Shown: piece by piece, positions 19,292 to 28,625 of the stretch
Position numbering within the stretch: position 1 is the first letter of the stretch
Layout of the letters: each line of letters begins with the position of its first letter
Source: a virus
Reading direction: 5' to 3' (one strand)
DNA: 41,729 nt
Virus record (IMG/VR): IMGVR_UViG_3300037325_000105
Coordinates: 1-41,729 of that record
Translations under genes and position numbers: made by a program
The notes under the pieces: model-generated
The model's database searches: none
Told to the model about the DNA's origin: nothing
Seen by the model: the letters and a program-made list of their open reading frames with translations, nothing else

Positions 19292-20894
19292 CTACGAAGA
19301 AATAGTAAATGACTTTGAAGAGCGGGAGAAGTTTGAGGAAATTAACCCTGAGTTCTATCAAGAAGACCATGAAGATGAGTCTGAACAGGGCTGGGACGAA
19401 GAACCTGACGAACTAACCACCGCATTTGTTATAAAGCTTATAGACAAGATTATGACCTTTATGGAGGTTTTGGTCGGGCATGACCTTCACGTATACCAGA
19501 AGCCTTTAGCTCGTCGTATTATAGAGTCCGTTATTATAAATGACGGCGAAGAAGTAACTGCGCTAGCATCTCGCCAGTCTGGAAAGACTGAAACTGTATC
19601 TGACACACTTGCAACTCTCATGGTTCTCCTGCCTCTTCTCGCAAAACTGTACCCAGACCTGCTAGGGCGCTTTAGAGATGGCTTGTGGGTAGGGATGTTC
19701 GCTCCTACTGAGTCTCAGGCCGAAACCCTCTTCTCTCGTACGGTCACTCGACTAACCTCAGAGATTGCTCTTGAAGTACTGGGAGACCCAGAAATAGATG
19801 ACGAGGCAGCCAAAGTCGGTGGTGTTACCAGAATGATTCGCATGAAGAAGCTCGGGTCAACACTCACCATGATGACAGCTAACCCTCGCGCAAAGATTGA
19901 GTCCAAGTCGTTCCACGTAATCGTAATCGATGAGTGCCAAGAAGCAGATGACTTCGTGGTCTCTAAGTCAATCGCTCCGATGCTTGCGTATTACGCAGGA
20001 ACCATGATAAAGACAGGAACACCCACCACCAGTAAGAACAACTTTTACCGCTCTATCCAGCTCAATAAGCGCCGCGCTAGTGGGCGTGGGGCTCGACAGA
20101 ACCACTACCAGTGGGACTGGAAAGACGTAGCAAAAGTCAACAAGAACTATGCAAAGTTCATTAAGAAAGAGGCATTGCGAATTGGAGAAGAATCAGATGA
20201 GTTCCAGATGTCTTACAACTGCAAATGGCTTCTTGAGCGAGGCATGTTTGTTACGGCTACCCTCTTGGATGAACTGGGTGACAAGTCGCAAGAGCTCGTC
20301 AAAGTCTGGCATCAAACCCCTGTTGTGGTCGGAGTCGACCCTGCTAGAAAAATGGACTCCACTGTTGTCACTGTGGTCTGGGTTGACTGGGACCGCCCAG
20401 ATGAGTTTGGCTATTATGACCACAGAGTTCTCAACTGGCTGGAAATTCAAGGGGACGATTGGGAAGAACAGTATTTTCAAATCGTTAACTTTCTTAATAA
20501 CTACGATGTTCTCGCGATTGGGGTGGACTCGAACGGAGTCGGCGACGCTGTCGCTCAACGACTAAAGGTCTTAATGCCCAGAGCAGAAGTGATTGGCCTT
20601 ACCTCTAGCCCTACAGAGCAGTCTAGAAGGTTTAAGCATTTGCAGGCGCTAATACAGCGCCGCATGCTCTCTTTCCCGTCTCACGCTAAGACAAAGAGAC
20701 TGCGTGTATGGAAGCAGTTCTACCAGCAGATGACAGACGCAGAAGTTACCTACAAGGGACCTAACTTCTCTGTGGAGGCTCCTAAGGAGAACTACGCCCA
20801 TGATGACTTCGTAGACTCGTTAGCTATCGCCTGCTCTATGACTGTGGACCTAGTTATGCCAGAGGTGGAGTCTACCTCTAACATGTTTTACTAA
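19284..20894 (+). CDS. terL: Terminase large subunit
   Basis: A 536-residue DNA-packaging motor. Walker A is ASRQSGKT (95-102) and Walker B is VIVIDE (212-217). The RNase H-like nuclease domain has VGVDPA (D352), GVDSNG (D415) and HDDFVDS (506-512), the expected acidic triad region. Length and order (ATPase then nuclease) fit tailed-phage TerL proteins. It cuts concatemers and pumps DNA through the portal encoded downstream. The N-terminal 45 residues are very acidic. Confidence 0.95.
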   Translation: MADYEEIVNDFEEREKFEEINPEFYQEDHEDESEQGWDEEPDELTTAFVIKLIDKIMTFMEVLVGHDLHVYQKPLARRIIESVIINDGEEVTALASRQSGKTETVSDTLATLMVLLPLLAKLYPDLLGRFRDGLWVGMFAPTESQAETLFSRTVTRLTSEIALEVLGDPEIDDEAAKVGGVTRMIRMKKLGSTLTMMTANPRAKIESKSFHVIVIDECQEADDFVVSKSIAPMLAYYAGTMIKTGTPTTSKNNFYRSIQLNKRRASGRGARQNHYQWDWKDVAKVNKNYAKFIKKEALRIGEESDEFQMSYNCKWLLERGMFVTATLLDELGDKSQELVKVWHQTPVVVGVDPARKMDSTVVTVVWVDWDRPDEFGYYDHRVLNWLEIQGDDWEEQYFQIVNFLNNYDVLAIGVDSNGVGDAVAQRLKVLMPRAEVIGLTSSPTEQSRRFKHLQALIQRRMLSFPSHAKTKRLRVWKQFYQQMTDAEVTYKGPNFSVEAPKENYAHDDFVDSLAIACSMTVDLVMPEVESTSNMFY

Positions 20895-20987
20895 AAAAAG
20901 AGTTTAGTAGTACAAATTGGCGGATAACAGCCACACTTGTAAATGGAAACTGCAGATTATTCCAATCCTAACTTTAAGGAGTTTTCC

Positions 20988-21380
20988 ATGGGTATCGCTC
21001 CCGCACCACAATTTCCTGAACGAGCACCTCAGATGTATGAGATGAAAGCCACTGGCAATGTAGAACGCCGTGGACCGCTACGTTTTGAGGAAGGTATCGC
21101 CACAGATACCGACGTTCCAACCGACTTCCAGAAGGGCATGGTAAGCGGCTCCTCTAGCGCTCCAGGTCGTCCAAACCGTAATGCACCTGTATGGCAGAAG
21201 CCAGCAGCTGAGACTCTTTCAGAGCGTGCACACGTCGGCTCGGCTGCATGGATTGAGGCACCGACATTCCTTGGCGAATTTGCTCACGGCTCTTACAGCC
21301 AGAACTCCGAGCAGGTTATTGAGACCAAGATGTCAATGGGTCGCACCATGCGTGTTAACCCGACTGTAGTCAACGACTAA
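20988..21380 (+). CDS. Hypothetical protein between terminase and portal
   Basis: A 130-residue protein starting MGIAPAPQFPERAPQMYEMK. The ATG at 20988 has AAGGAG 7 nt upstream; an in-frame ATG at 20943 lacks one. Mostly disordered-looking with Pro/Ser/Gly. Codon use is like the capsid gene, so it may be abundant, for example a virion protein. No family recognised. Confidence 0.7.
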   Translation: MGIAPAPQFPERAPQMYEMKATGNVERRGPLRFEEGIATDTDVPTDFQKGMVSGSSSAPGRPNRNAPVWQKPAAETLSERAHVGSAAWIEAPTFLGEFAHGSYSQNSEQVIETKMSMGRTMRVNPTVVND

Positions 21381-21394
21381 TTTAACCCCTAGTT

Positions 21395-21424
21395 CCTACC
21401 CCTTTACTACTGTAGAGGGGTAGG
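21395..21424 (+). terminator. Hairpin between genes, probable terminator
   Basis: CCTACCCCT pairs exactly with AGGGGTAGG across 12 nt. CTTAGGCCTTTAGG follows rather than a clear T tract, so it may be an RNA-stabilising hairpin instead. Confidence 0.6.
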
Positions 21425-21445
21425 CTTAGGCCTTTAGGAGTTTCA

Positions 21446-21682
21446 GTGACTAACGAACCCACCAACCAAAAGTTGTATGCCATGGTTGTTAACCAAGCTA
21501 AGGCGAAGTACCGAGTGTACCCTTCTCCTGGAGCATCACATTGGGTTCACACACGTTATCTGGAACTTGGTGGTAAGTTTATAGACCAAGAAGCAGAAGC
21601 GCGGAAGAAGGAAATGATAAAGCATTTTCTTCAGGAGAAGGCACACATGGCAAGCAAACAGCACCAGAGCAAGAGTAAGTAA
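21446..21682 (+). CDS. Small phage protein before portal
   Basis: A 78-residue protein from a GTG with TAGGAG upstream. YRVYPSPGASHWVHTRYLEL followed by GGKF resembles a small phage family with the pattern W-V-x-x-x-Y-x-x-x-GG-K found beside structural genes. The tail is Lys/Gln-rich. Function unknown. Its stop overlaps the portal ATG. Confidence 0.68.
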   Translation: MTNEPTNQKLYAMVVNQAKAKYRVYPSPGASHWVHTRYLELGGKFIDQEAEARKKEMIKHFLQEKAHMASKQHQSKSK

Positions 21683-23388
21683 TGAGTGGGTCATATTTTG
21701 ACTTCTCGCCCCCAAGCTACAGGGCAGCGTCCTCTGACCTTACTATCTCCATTTCCCCTCTGGGGCTCGTTGAGCTTGCTGATGAAGAATTTGAGGTCCA
21801 CGGTCCTCGTCTAAACCGTTACTCCCTAAACTGGGCCATGTATCTTGGCCACCACTGGGGATACCGCCGCGAGCAGGGCGAGATGCAAATCTCTGTCAAC
21901 TACTATCGCGCATTCATTGACTATCTAGCTAGGTTCACGTTTGGACAGGGAATCCACTTCCGCTCTCCAGCAGCAACCGAGGCCATAGTACCGAATCGGC
22001 TAGAGCGTGTTTGGGAAATAGACAATCAAAAGACTAAAGTACTTCTTGAGATGGCGCAAATTGGCGGTATCACAGGAGATTGTTTCGTTAAGGTTGCTTA
22101 CGAAGAGGCTTGGGAAGATGCCGTAGGACGCATTCACCCAGGAAGAGTACGTATCCTTCCTCTCAACTCAGCATTTTGTTTCCCAGAGTTTCACCCCCAC
22201 GACCGTACACGCCTTCTTAGGTTCAAGCAGAAGTACCGTTTCTGGGGAACCTCTTTAGAGGGAACTCGCCAAGTGTTTACCTACACTGAAATTCTTACAG
22301 ACGACATTATTGAGGAGTACATAAACGATGAGCTCATTGATTCGCGACCTAATCCGCTCGGGCTTATCCCTGTTGTACACATACCAAACATCCCTGTATC
22401 TGGCTCTCCTTGGGGTCTCTCTGATGCTCATGACATTATTAGTCTAAACAGGTCGTATAACGAAATTTCAACAGATGTCGCTGACATCATCAACTATCAC
22501 GCTGCTCCAATCACAGTTATTACTGGCGCTAAGGCTTCTAACCTTGAAAAGGGTGCAAAGAAGGTTTGGGGAGGCCTACCTAAAGATGCGCAGGTCTTCA
22601 ACCTAGAAGGTGGTAGTGCTGGTATTCAGGGCTCTCTACAATACCTAGAGATGATTAAACGCTCAATGCACGAGCTTATGAACATTCCAGAGTCAGCTCT
22701 TGGCCAATCCCAGCCTGTATCTAATACTTCTGGTGTTGCTCTACAGATTCAGTTCCAGCCTCTAATGAACCGTTGGACCCACAAGGTCTCAATGTACAAG
22801 GCTGGATTAGAAAAGGTTAATGAGCTTATTATGCTCAACTTGGTTGTTAAAGAGCCCGAGTCTCTCGTGTATAACCCAGCTACTGATGGCGCTATCAATG
22901 AGAACCAGCTTACTAAGTTGGACCCCAACGACCCAATCACTTACATCTCACACGCACACTTCCCTCCTCCCCTACCTCTGGATAAGATTGTTCTTCTTAA
23001 CGAGCTTTCTCAGAAGATGTCTATGGGTCTTGAGTCTAAAGAAGGCGCACTACGCGCCCTTGGAGAAGAGTTCCCAGAAGAGAAGCTCGCTGAGATTAGA
23101 AAAGAGCTTATTAACGACGTCAAAGATGAGGGTGCAATTAACCTTATTAAAGCCGAGATTCAGAAGCAACTCATGGACCTTACTGGAATGCTAGTAGCCC
23201 CAGATGGTACCGCCACTCCAATGGAGCCTACTGTGGCTGGCGGAGAACTTGTAGGCGACGGCCAACTCAACTCAGGAGCTGAGGCTAACCCAGCAATAGC
23301 GCAAGCTGAGATGAAACTACAACAAGATTTGTTATTGCAAGCTTATGGGGACCAAGTTCCTCCTAGACAAGCAACTGACAGAGAATAG
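21682..23388 (+). CDS. Portal protein
   Basis: A 568-residue protein in the usual position after TerL. Features include NYYRAFIDYLARFTFGQGI near residue 75, WGLSDAHDIISLNRSYNEIS near 250, the segment PESALGQSQPVSNTSGVALQ near 340 and a C-terminal helical region, all typical of SPP1/Gp6-like portals. It forms the ring at the capsid vertex through which DNA passes. Length fits the family. Confidence 0.88.
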   Translation: MSGSYFDFSPPSYRAASSDLTISISPLGLVELADEEFEVHGPRLNRYSLNWAMYLGHHWGYRREQGEMQISVNYYRAFIDYLARFTFGQGIHFRSPAATEAIVPNRLERVWEIDNQKTKVLLEMAQIGGITGDCFVKVAYEEAWEDAVGRIHPGRVRILPLNSAFCFPEFHPHDRTRLLRFKQKYRFWGTSLEGTRQVFTYTEILTDDIIEEYINDELIDSRPNPLGLIPVVHIPNIPVSGSPWGLSDAHDIISLNRSYNEISTDVADIINYHAAPITVITGAKASNLEKGAKKVWGGLPKDAQVFNLEGGSAGIQGSLQYLEMIKRSMHELMNIPESALGQSQPVSNTSGVALQIQFQPLMNRWTHKVSMYKAGLEKVNELIMLNLVVKEPESLVYNPATDGAINENQLTKLDPNDPITYISHAHFPPPLPLDKIVLLNELSQKMSMGLESKEGALRALGEEFPEEKLAEIRKELINDVKDEGAINLIKAEIQKQLMDLTGMLVAPDGTATPMEPTVAGGELVGDGQLNSGAEANPAIAQAEMKLQQDLLLQAYGDQVPPRQATDRE

Positions 23389-23455
23389 TTTTTAATATTT
23401 AATTGCTGTAATTTATTGGGTTTAGATACCAAAGTTACTTTAAATACTAAAAACT
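23387..23455. repeat. AT-rich 16-bp inverted repeat after portal
   Basis: AGTTTTTAATATTTAA (23387-23402) and TTAAATACTAAAAACT (23440-23455) match in 15 of 16 positions and begin in the portal stop. The 37-nt loop is also AT-rich. It could be a terminator-like hairpin without a GC core, or a processing site. Confidence 0.65.
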
Positions 23456-23526
23456 AGTTACGTAATAGGCACGGCTAACCAGACACTCATACGGACAACG
23501 ACCAAGTAAACGAAAAGAGAATACCC

Positions 23527-24288
23527 ATGGACGAAATACAGCAGGCTGAGACTTTGCCTGAAACCGCAACAGATGCTCTAAATACCGCAGAAACTCCTGA
23601 TACTCCATTTCCACAGTTCACAGCTGATGACATTGCAAAAGCTCGTGCACAGGAAAAAGAGAAGCTTTACCCTCAGGTAGAGAAGCTAAAAGAAGAGCTT
23701 ACCCTTCTCAAGCTACGTGAGCAAGAGCGTGAGGCTGAAGAGTCTCGTCGCAAGGATGACCGCAAAAAGCGTGATACCGAAGCTCTGAAGAAGAAGAAGG
23801 ATGAGGAAGAAGCTGAACTTGAGGTTCGCCAGCTTCTGCAGGTCAAGGAACAGGAATGGCAGTCTCAGTTAGACAATGAGCGTCAGGAACGTGAGAAGGC
23901 ATTTGCACTCCTAGACCAAGAACGTCGCTTTCAAGCCCTCACTAACTACCGCTCTATGAGATTAGAGCAGGAAAGAGACGGCATTATCCCTGAGCTTATC
24001 GACATGATTCAGGGTAATAACGAGGATGAGATTGAGCAGAGTATCTCATCGTTGAAAGACAAATCTGCAAAGATTTTTGACTCTGTAGCCCAAGCTGGGG
24101 TACAGACGAGAAAAGACATGGTGGGAGCACGGGTTACCGTGCCTGCCTCAGGACCCCTGGATAACGATTCGGAACAACGCTCGTACTCGCCCAACGACAT
24201 TACTAACATGTCAATGGCGGATTATGCAAAGAACAGAGCCAAGCTACTTGGCACAGGCAACAACAGTGGACAGGGTTTGTTCAACTAA
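23527..24288 (+). CDS. Capsid scaffold-like coiled-coil protein
   Basis: A 253-residue protein. Residues 37-145 are an almost unbroken Glu/Lys/Arg coiled coil; the C-terminus is less charged and ends SGQGLFN. Charge, helicity and position between portal and capsid are those of scaffolding proteins, which shape the procapsid and leave before packaging. No protease domain is visible, so release is probably not by self-cleavage. Confidence 0.78.
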   Translation: MDEIQQAETLPETATDALNTAETPDTPFPQFTADDIAKARAQEKEKLYPQVEKLKEELTLLKLREQEREAEESRRKDDRKKRDTEALKKKKDEEEAELEVRQLLQVKEQEWQSQLDNERQEREKAFALLDQERRFQALTNYRSMRLEQERDGIIPELIDMIQGNNEDEIEQSISSLKDKSAKIFDSVAQAGVQTRKDMVGARVTVPASGPLDNDSEQRSYSPNDITNMSMADYAKNRAKLLGTGNNSGQGLFN

Positions 24289-24324
24289 CAATCAACTAAC
24301 TAGACCGAAAGGACTTGAACCACT

Positions 24325-25437
24325 ATGGCTTCAGGTATTACAGGAACTGGTCAGCTCGCAGGCGCACCTACAGCTTACTCAGGTAGCAACTCCCAGCTTT
24401 CACAGGCCATTCAGACCATCTGGTCAAAGGAAATCCTATTCCAAGCGATGCCAATTCTTCGCTTTGAACAGTTCGCAGTTAAGAAGACCGAGCTAGGTGT
24501 ATCACCTGGTCTCCGTGTCAACTTCCTACGTTACAAGAACTTCGCAGTGGACCCAACTCCACTGACCGAAGGTGTCCGTATGACTACCAACTCACTAACC
24601 GCAGAGCAGATTGCTATCACCGTTGCAGAGCACGGTTACGCAACCGCTGTTTCGGAGCTACTACTTAACGCATCATTTGATGACGTTATGGCTTCCGCTT
24701 CGCGTCTCCTAGGTCGCCACATGGCACAGTACCTAGACCTACAGGCACGTAACACCTTGTCTGCAGCTACTTCAGCTGTATTCGGTTACGACCGCTCAGG
24801 TATCGCTGGTGGCGCATTCACCAACTACGACGAGGGAACTGCAGCTACTTCTATTGCTGGAGTTTCAGCAGCCCACAAGCTAACGACTGGTGCCATCAAG
24901 GATGCCGCTCTTACTCTTGCTGGAAAGAACATCCCACGTCTAGGCGAAACCTACGTACAGTTCATCCACCCAAAGCAGTCACGCGACTTGCGTTCAAACC
25001 CAGAGTTCATTGAAGTTACCAAATATGCAGCACCTGGTAACTTCATGCTTGGTGAGATTGGTCGTCTATACGACGTAGTCTTCATCGAGACCACTCAGGT
25101 TAACAAGCTAGCTCAGGGTACCGCAGTTGATTACAGCGCTCAGGCAGGTCTCGTTACAAGCCAGAGCTACATCCCTGTAAAGGCTAACACCGTCCCAGGT
25201 GGTGGTGGAAACCCTGCAGAGCCAGGCGCAACCGCTCCTACTGGAACCACTGCAACTGACGTTTACGAGTCAATCATGATTGGTGACAACGCATTTGGTC
25301 ACGCAATCTCTCTACCAGTTGAGCTCCGTGACGGTGGTGTTCTAGACTTCGGTCGCGAGCACGCACTTGCATGGTACGCAATTTGGGGTCTTGGTGTTAT
25401 CACCGACCAGGCTATTGTCAAGGTATACACCGCGTAA
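24325..25437 (+). CDS. Major capsid protein, N4-gp56 family
   Basis: A 370-residue protein. AIQTIWSKEILFQAMPILRF, the segment DPTPLTEGVRM and the helix LLGRHMAQYLDLQARNTL near residue 135 match the N4-gp56-type HK97-fold capsid family; the ending is rich in beta strands. A 25-residue Gly/Pro-rich loop (VPGGGGNPAEPGATAPTGTT) near residue 290 looks like an exposed insertion. Codon use is strongly biased to a small set, as expected of the most abundant protein. GAAAGGAC lies upstream of the ATG. Confidence 0.88.
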   Translation: MASGITGTGQLAGAPTAYSGSNSQLSQAIQTIWSKEILFQAMPILRFEQFAVKKTELGVSPGLRVNFLRYKNFAVDPTPLTEGVRMTTNSLTAEQIAITVAEHGYATAVSELLLNASFDDVMASASRLLGRHMAQYLDLQARNTLSAATSAVFGYDRSGIAGGAFTNYDEGTAATSIAGVSAAHKLTTGAIKDAALTLAGKNIPRLGETYVQFIHPKQSRDLRSNPEFIEVTKYAAPGNFMLGEIGRLYDVVFIETTQVNKLAQGTAVDYSAQAGLVTSQSYIPVKANTVPGGGGNPAEPGATAPTGTTATDVYESIMIGDNAFGHAISLPVELRDGGVLDFGREHALAWYAIWGLGVITDQAIVKVYTA

Positions 25438-25455
25438 TAGTGCAACATTAGTGGA

Positions 25456-25477
25456 GGGGGGTCCTTCGGGGCCCCCC
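25456..25477 (+). terminator. GC hairpin with UUCG loop after the capsid gene
   Basis: GGGGGGTCC and GGGCCCCCC form a 9-bp stem (one T-G) closed by a TTCG tetraloop. No T tract follows; CCAACACAAACA overlaps its 3' end. It more likely protects the capsid message or attenuates readthrough than ends it fully. Confidence 0.65.
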
Positions 25478-25487
25478 AACACAAACA
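25476..25487 (+). promoter_or_regulatory. CCAACACAAACA motif
   Basis: A sense copy of the 12-mer, fused to the 3' end of the UUCG hairpin and 23 nt before the next start. Confidence 0.5.
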
Positions 25488-25510
25488 TCTAACATTAGGA
25501 GAAAAATACT

Positions 25511-25882
25511 GTGGCAACACCAAAGACAAGCCCACTAGACGCAACGGGTAAAGCTGCCGAAGACGCAGCAAAAAGAAACGCAGCAGAGCTGAGAGCACGT
25601 CAGGATGAAATTTCGACAACTCGTCAGGCAGAAGCAGAGCTACTAGAGACTGGGGTCTTTGACCCAAAGAATCCAGATGTTCCAATCTTCCTAGATGAGA
25701 TTGAAGAGGTAGGCGTATCGGTAAATAACGACAAAGTCGTTATACGAACAATCACTGACATCGATGAAATGACTTACGGCGTTGGGAACACGTACACCTT
25801 TAAATCAGGTGTTAAGTATGCAGTGCCACGAGACCTCGCGGATTACCTTGAGGGTCTCGGTTATATTTGGCGACCTAACTAA
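25511..25882 (+). CDS. Hypothetical head-completion candidate
   Basis: A 123-residue protein from a GTG with TAGGAG upstream. The N-terminal 45 residues form a charged helix; the rest is beta-rich (VGVSVNNDKVVIRTITDIDE, YTFKSGVKYAVPRDLADYLE). The end is typical of small phage proteins beside the capsid with a K-x-VP-x-DLA-x-YL pattern. A role at the head-tail junction or as head fibre is inferred from position. Confidence 0.65.
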   Translation: MATPKTSPLDATGKAAEDAAKRNAAELRARQDEISTTRQAEAELLETGVFDPKNPDVPIFLDEIEEVGVSVNNDKVVIRTITDIDEMTYGVGNTYTFKSGVKYAVPRDLADYLEGLGYIWRPN

Positions 25883-25899
25883 ACAGTCACCGATAAACT

Positions 25900-25947
25900 G
25901 CCCACTCTGCTGGTTCCCGCCCTCCTCCCAGCAGGGTGGGCTTTATC
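25900..25947 (+). terminator. Rho-independent terminator
   Basis: GCCCAC-T-CTGCTGG pairs with CCAGCAG-G-GTGGGC (14 bp including a T-G wobble) and is followed by TTTATCG. It lies 17 nt after the 25511-25882 stop. Confidence 0.78.
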
Positions 25948-26010
25948 GTTTGTGCTGTATTTCTAGGCATAATACGAGAACATAGATGTGACTAATTTTT
26001 CGGAGGTTTT

Positions 26011-27069
26011 GTGACTACGCTTGCATCGCTTGTTGATAGAGTGCGGCTAGAGCTAGGTGACATGGGTAAGTCCTTTGTTGTTCAGTTTATGGCTGACGGC
26101 TCTAGCAATCGCTTCACAATCCAGTACTCTCCAGTAGATGGCCCAGAGCTTACAGTTCTCAAAGACGGCGTAGACATCTCTTCCCAAAGCTCAGTAGAAG
26201 AGAGCACGGGCACGCTAGTGCTTGATACCCTGCCTGCTGACGGTGAGGCTTTGCTAGTTAGTGGAACTTATTACAGATATTTTACTACCTCTGAAATCGG
26301 CTACTTTGTAGAAGCTGCGTTCCAGCAACACACAGCTCGTAAGACAGACGAGATAGGGCGCAGAATTACCGTAGATAATCTTCCTTCTATTGAAGAGTAC
26401 CCAGTTGCGTTATACGCATCAACTTTAGCCCTGTACACCTTGGCTACAGATGCATCTTTTGACATCAACATCTTCGCACCAGATGGTGTGACTATCCCTA
26501 GGTCTGAGCGGTATCGCCAGCTTATGGAGATTATTGACTCTCGTCGTGAGCAGTACCGTGAATTATGTACCCAGCTTGGTATTGGTCTTTACACCATGGA
26601 GGTATTTACTCTCCGCCGTATCTCTAAGACAAGCAACCGCTATGTTCCTGTATACAAGCCACAAGAAGTGGACGACAGGTCTTGGGGCCAGCGTGCAGAC
26701 TTGGTTATTCCAAACTATGGAAGCCGCTTAACGCCGTGGCCTACGGACGGTGGCGAGCTTACTTCTTACGAGGGCATTGCCTACACTACGGACATTTCAT
26801 TTACTGGAGACTTTACTGACAAGTCCTTCCTCGCCAGACTAATTGTGCAGCGCGGCAGCTTGCAGAGGATACGCTCATTTGAGCTAGAGGTAACTACTAC
26901 TGACAGCATTGACTATGTAGCTAGTATCTCGTTAACTGCAGAAAACACTCGTCGTCTTCCTAAGCGTTGCTACTGGCAGCTTGTGAGTGTTGATGATAAT
27001 GATAATGAAATCATTCAGATTTTGGGCGGAAACTTCTTTACAGAGAGAGCTAGTGAGGTACGCGTCTAA
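26011..27069 (+). CDS. Head-tail connector or tail protein (tentative)
   Basis: A 352-residue protein from a GTG with GGAGG upstream. [20 protein letters not shown] at the start, then a beta region ([20 protein letters not shown]) and a helical segment with [20 protein letters not shown]. The C-terminal 150 residues are beta-rich. The opening resembles adaptor proteins of short-tailed phages. Its stop overlaps the next ATG, linking it to the fibre genes. Confidence 0.6.
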   Translation: MTTLASLVDRVRLELGDMGKSFVVQFMADGSSNRFTIQYSPVDGPELTVLKDGVDISSQSSVEESTGTLVLDTLPADGEALLVSGTYYRYFTTSEIGYFVEAAFQQHTARKTDEIGRRITVDNLPSIEEYPVALYASTLALYTLATDASFDINIFAPDGVTIPRSERYRQLMEIIDSRREQYRELCTQLGIGLYTMEVFTLRRISKTSNRYVPVYKPQEVDDRSWGQRADLVIPNYGSRLTPWPTDGGELTSYEGIAYTTDISFTGDFTDKSFLARLIVQRGSLQRIRSFELEVTTTDSIDYVASISLTAENTRRLPKRCYWQLVSVDDNDNEIIQILGGNFFTERASEVRV

Positions 27070-28589
27070 TGGCTATTGACCCAGATTCCCCGTTATACCC
27101 CAGCATTGATTCCACCTTACTTCCCGCGGTTCCTAACCAGCGTGGAGCTACGGGCGCACTAGGACCTACTGGGCCTACTGGACCTGCAGGTGAAGGAATC
27201 ACTGTACTAGGGTCTTATGCTAATCTAGCCGCCTTACAGGCTGCTGCGCCTAGCCCCCTTCGTGGAGATGCCTATACTATCGGCTCTGACCTTTACATCT
27301 GGAATGGCACTACTTGGCTAAACCTAGGTCCAATCTCGGGGCCTACTGGTCCTGCTGGTGTAACTGGGCCTACGGGGACCACTGGTCCTCGCGGTTTTGA
27401 CGGCACTCCTGGACCTACTGGAGCACAGGGCGCTCAAGGACCTCGTGGAAACACTGGACCTATTGGGGAACCTGGTGTTCGTGGTTTTGAAGGTGTAACT
27501 GGACCTACTGGTTCAGCTGGCTTAGTTGGTGCTACTGGACCTACAGGCTCTACTGGTGTCACTGGTCCTACTGGTGTTACTGGAGTTACTGGCCCTACGG
27601 GTGCTCGTGGTTTGACTGGAGACCTTGGACCAAGCGGTCCTGCTGGTCTTCAGGGTAACCAAGGCGTAACTGGACCCAGCGGCCCTCGTGGCGTGACTGG
27701 ACCAACTGGACCTATTGGGTCCACTGGTCCTCAGGGTACTGACATCCACCTTGTGGGCTCTGTTGATAACCCTAGCCTTTTGCCTACTTTAAGCAACAGC
27801 CCTAACGATGCTTACATTGTTGACTCAGATGGAGACCTTTACGTCTGGTCTGTAATGAATGGTTGGGTAAGTGCTGGGCAGATTGTTGGCCCTCAAGGTG
27901 AGCTGGGACCTACTGGCCCTACTGGCCCTATCGGTGAAGACTCTCTTGTTCCTGGACCTACTGGACCCACTGGCCCCCTAGGACCTACTGGACCTACTGG
28001 CTCAACTGGTGCCGCATCTCAGGTCACAGGCCCTACAGGACCCACTGGCCCAACTGGCCCAACTGGTGCCACGGGTGAGGCTATTGACATTCTGGGTAGC
28101 GTTGCTACCTCAGCTAATCTTCCTAATACAGGAAACACCTTTAATGACGGTTGGATTGTCACTAATACTGGTGACCTCTGGAAGTATGACGGAGCGGCAT
28201 TTATCAATGTTGGCCGCTTTGTGGGACCTACAGGTCCCACGGGTCCAACAGGACCTACTGGAGCCGATTCCTTTGTAACAGGCCCTACAGGTCCAACAGG
28301 TCCGACTGGACCTATCGGTGCAGACTCGTTTGTTACAGGTCCCCTTGGTTCAACAGGACCTTACGGACCCACTGGACCAACAGGTGCTCAAGGAGCTTTC
28401 TTCTCAGGCCCCGTAGAGCCTACAGGTGTATTCCCTAATGGAACAGCTTGGTTTAACACTGACAATGCCAAAACTTACATCTACTATGAAGGGGTGTTTG
28501 TAGAGGTATCGGGGCAAGTTGGACCGACTGGACCTCAGGGTTCACAGGGCTCTATTTCACTGAGTCAGTCTTGGTGGCTGGGTGTATAA
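27069..28589 (+). CDS. Collagen-like fibre protein 1
   Basis: A 506-residue protein dominated by Gly-X-Y triplets, mostly Gly-Pro-Thr. The collagen tracts alternate with four compact modules of about 45 residues of the type [20 protein letters not shown] (near 75), [16 protein letters not shown] (near 245), [17 protein letters not shown] (near 360) and [18 protein letters not shown] (near 460). Each module ends with a Val/Ile-Gly-Pro that resumes the triplets. This suggests a trimeric collagen-type stalk with beta nodules, a host-contact fibre. Starts with a TAATG overlap. Confidence 0.85.
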   Translation: MAIDPDSPLYPSIDSTLLPAVPNQRGATGALGPTGPTGPAGEGITVLGSYANLAALQAAAPSPLRGDAYTIGSDLYIWNGTTWLNLGPISGPTGPAGVTGPTGTTGPRGFDGTPGPTGAQGAQGPRGNTGPIGEPGVRGFEGVTGPTGSAGLVGATGPTGSTGVTGPTGVTGVTGPTGARGLTGDLGPSGPAGLQGNQGVTGPSGPRGVTGPTGPIGSTGPQGTDIHLVGSVDNPSLLPTLSNSPNDAYIVDSDGDLYVWSVMNGWVSAGQIVGPQGELGPTGPTGPIGEDSLVPGPTGPTGPLGPTGPTGSTGAASQVTGPTGPTGPTGPTGATGEAIDILGSVATSANLPNTGNTFNDGWIVTNTGDLWKYDGAAFINVGRFVGPTGPTGPTGPTGADSFVTGPTGPTGPTGPIGADSFVTGPLGSTGPYGPTGPTGAQGAFFSGPVEPTGVFPNGTAWFNTDNAKTYIYYEGVFVEVSGQVGPTGPQGSQGSISLSQSWWLGV

Positions 28590-28625
28590 TTCTTATAGTC
28601 TTTTATATTTAGAAAGCGGTAAACT

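Noticed and set aside
27522-28240. Minus-strand frames inside collagen-like gene 1
   Set aside because: They are Ser/Thr/Arg- or Gly/Pro/Val-rich mirrors of the Gly-Pro-Thr repeats, not independent genes.
27069-28589. Repeats of GGACCTACTGG type as regulatory iterons
   Set aside because: They encode Gly-Pro-Thr triplets in frame, which accounts for the repetition.
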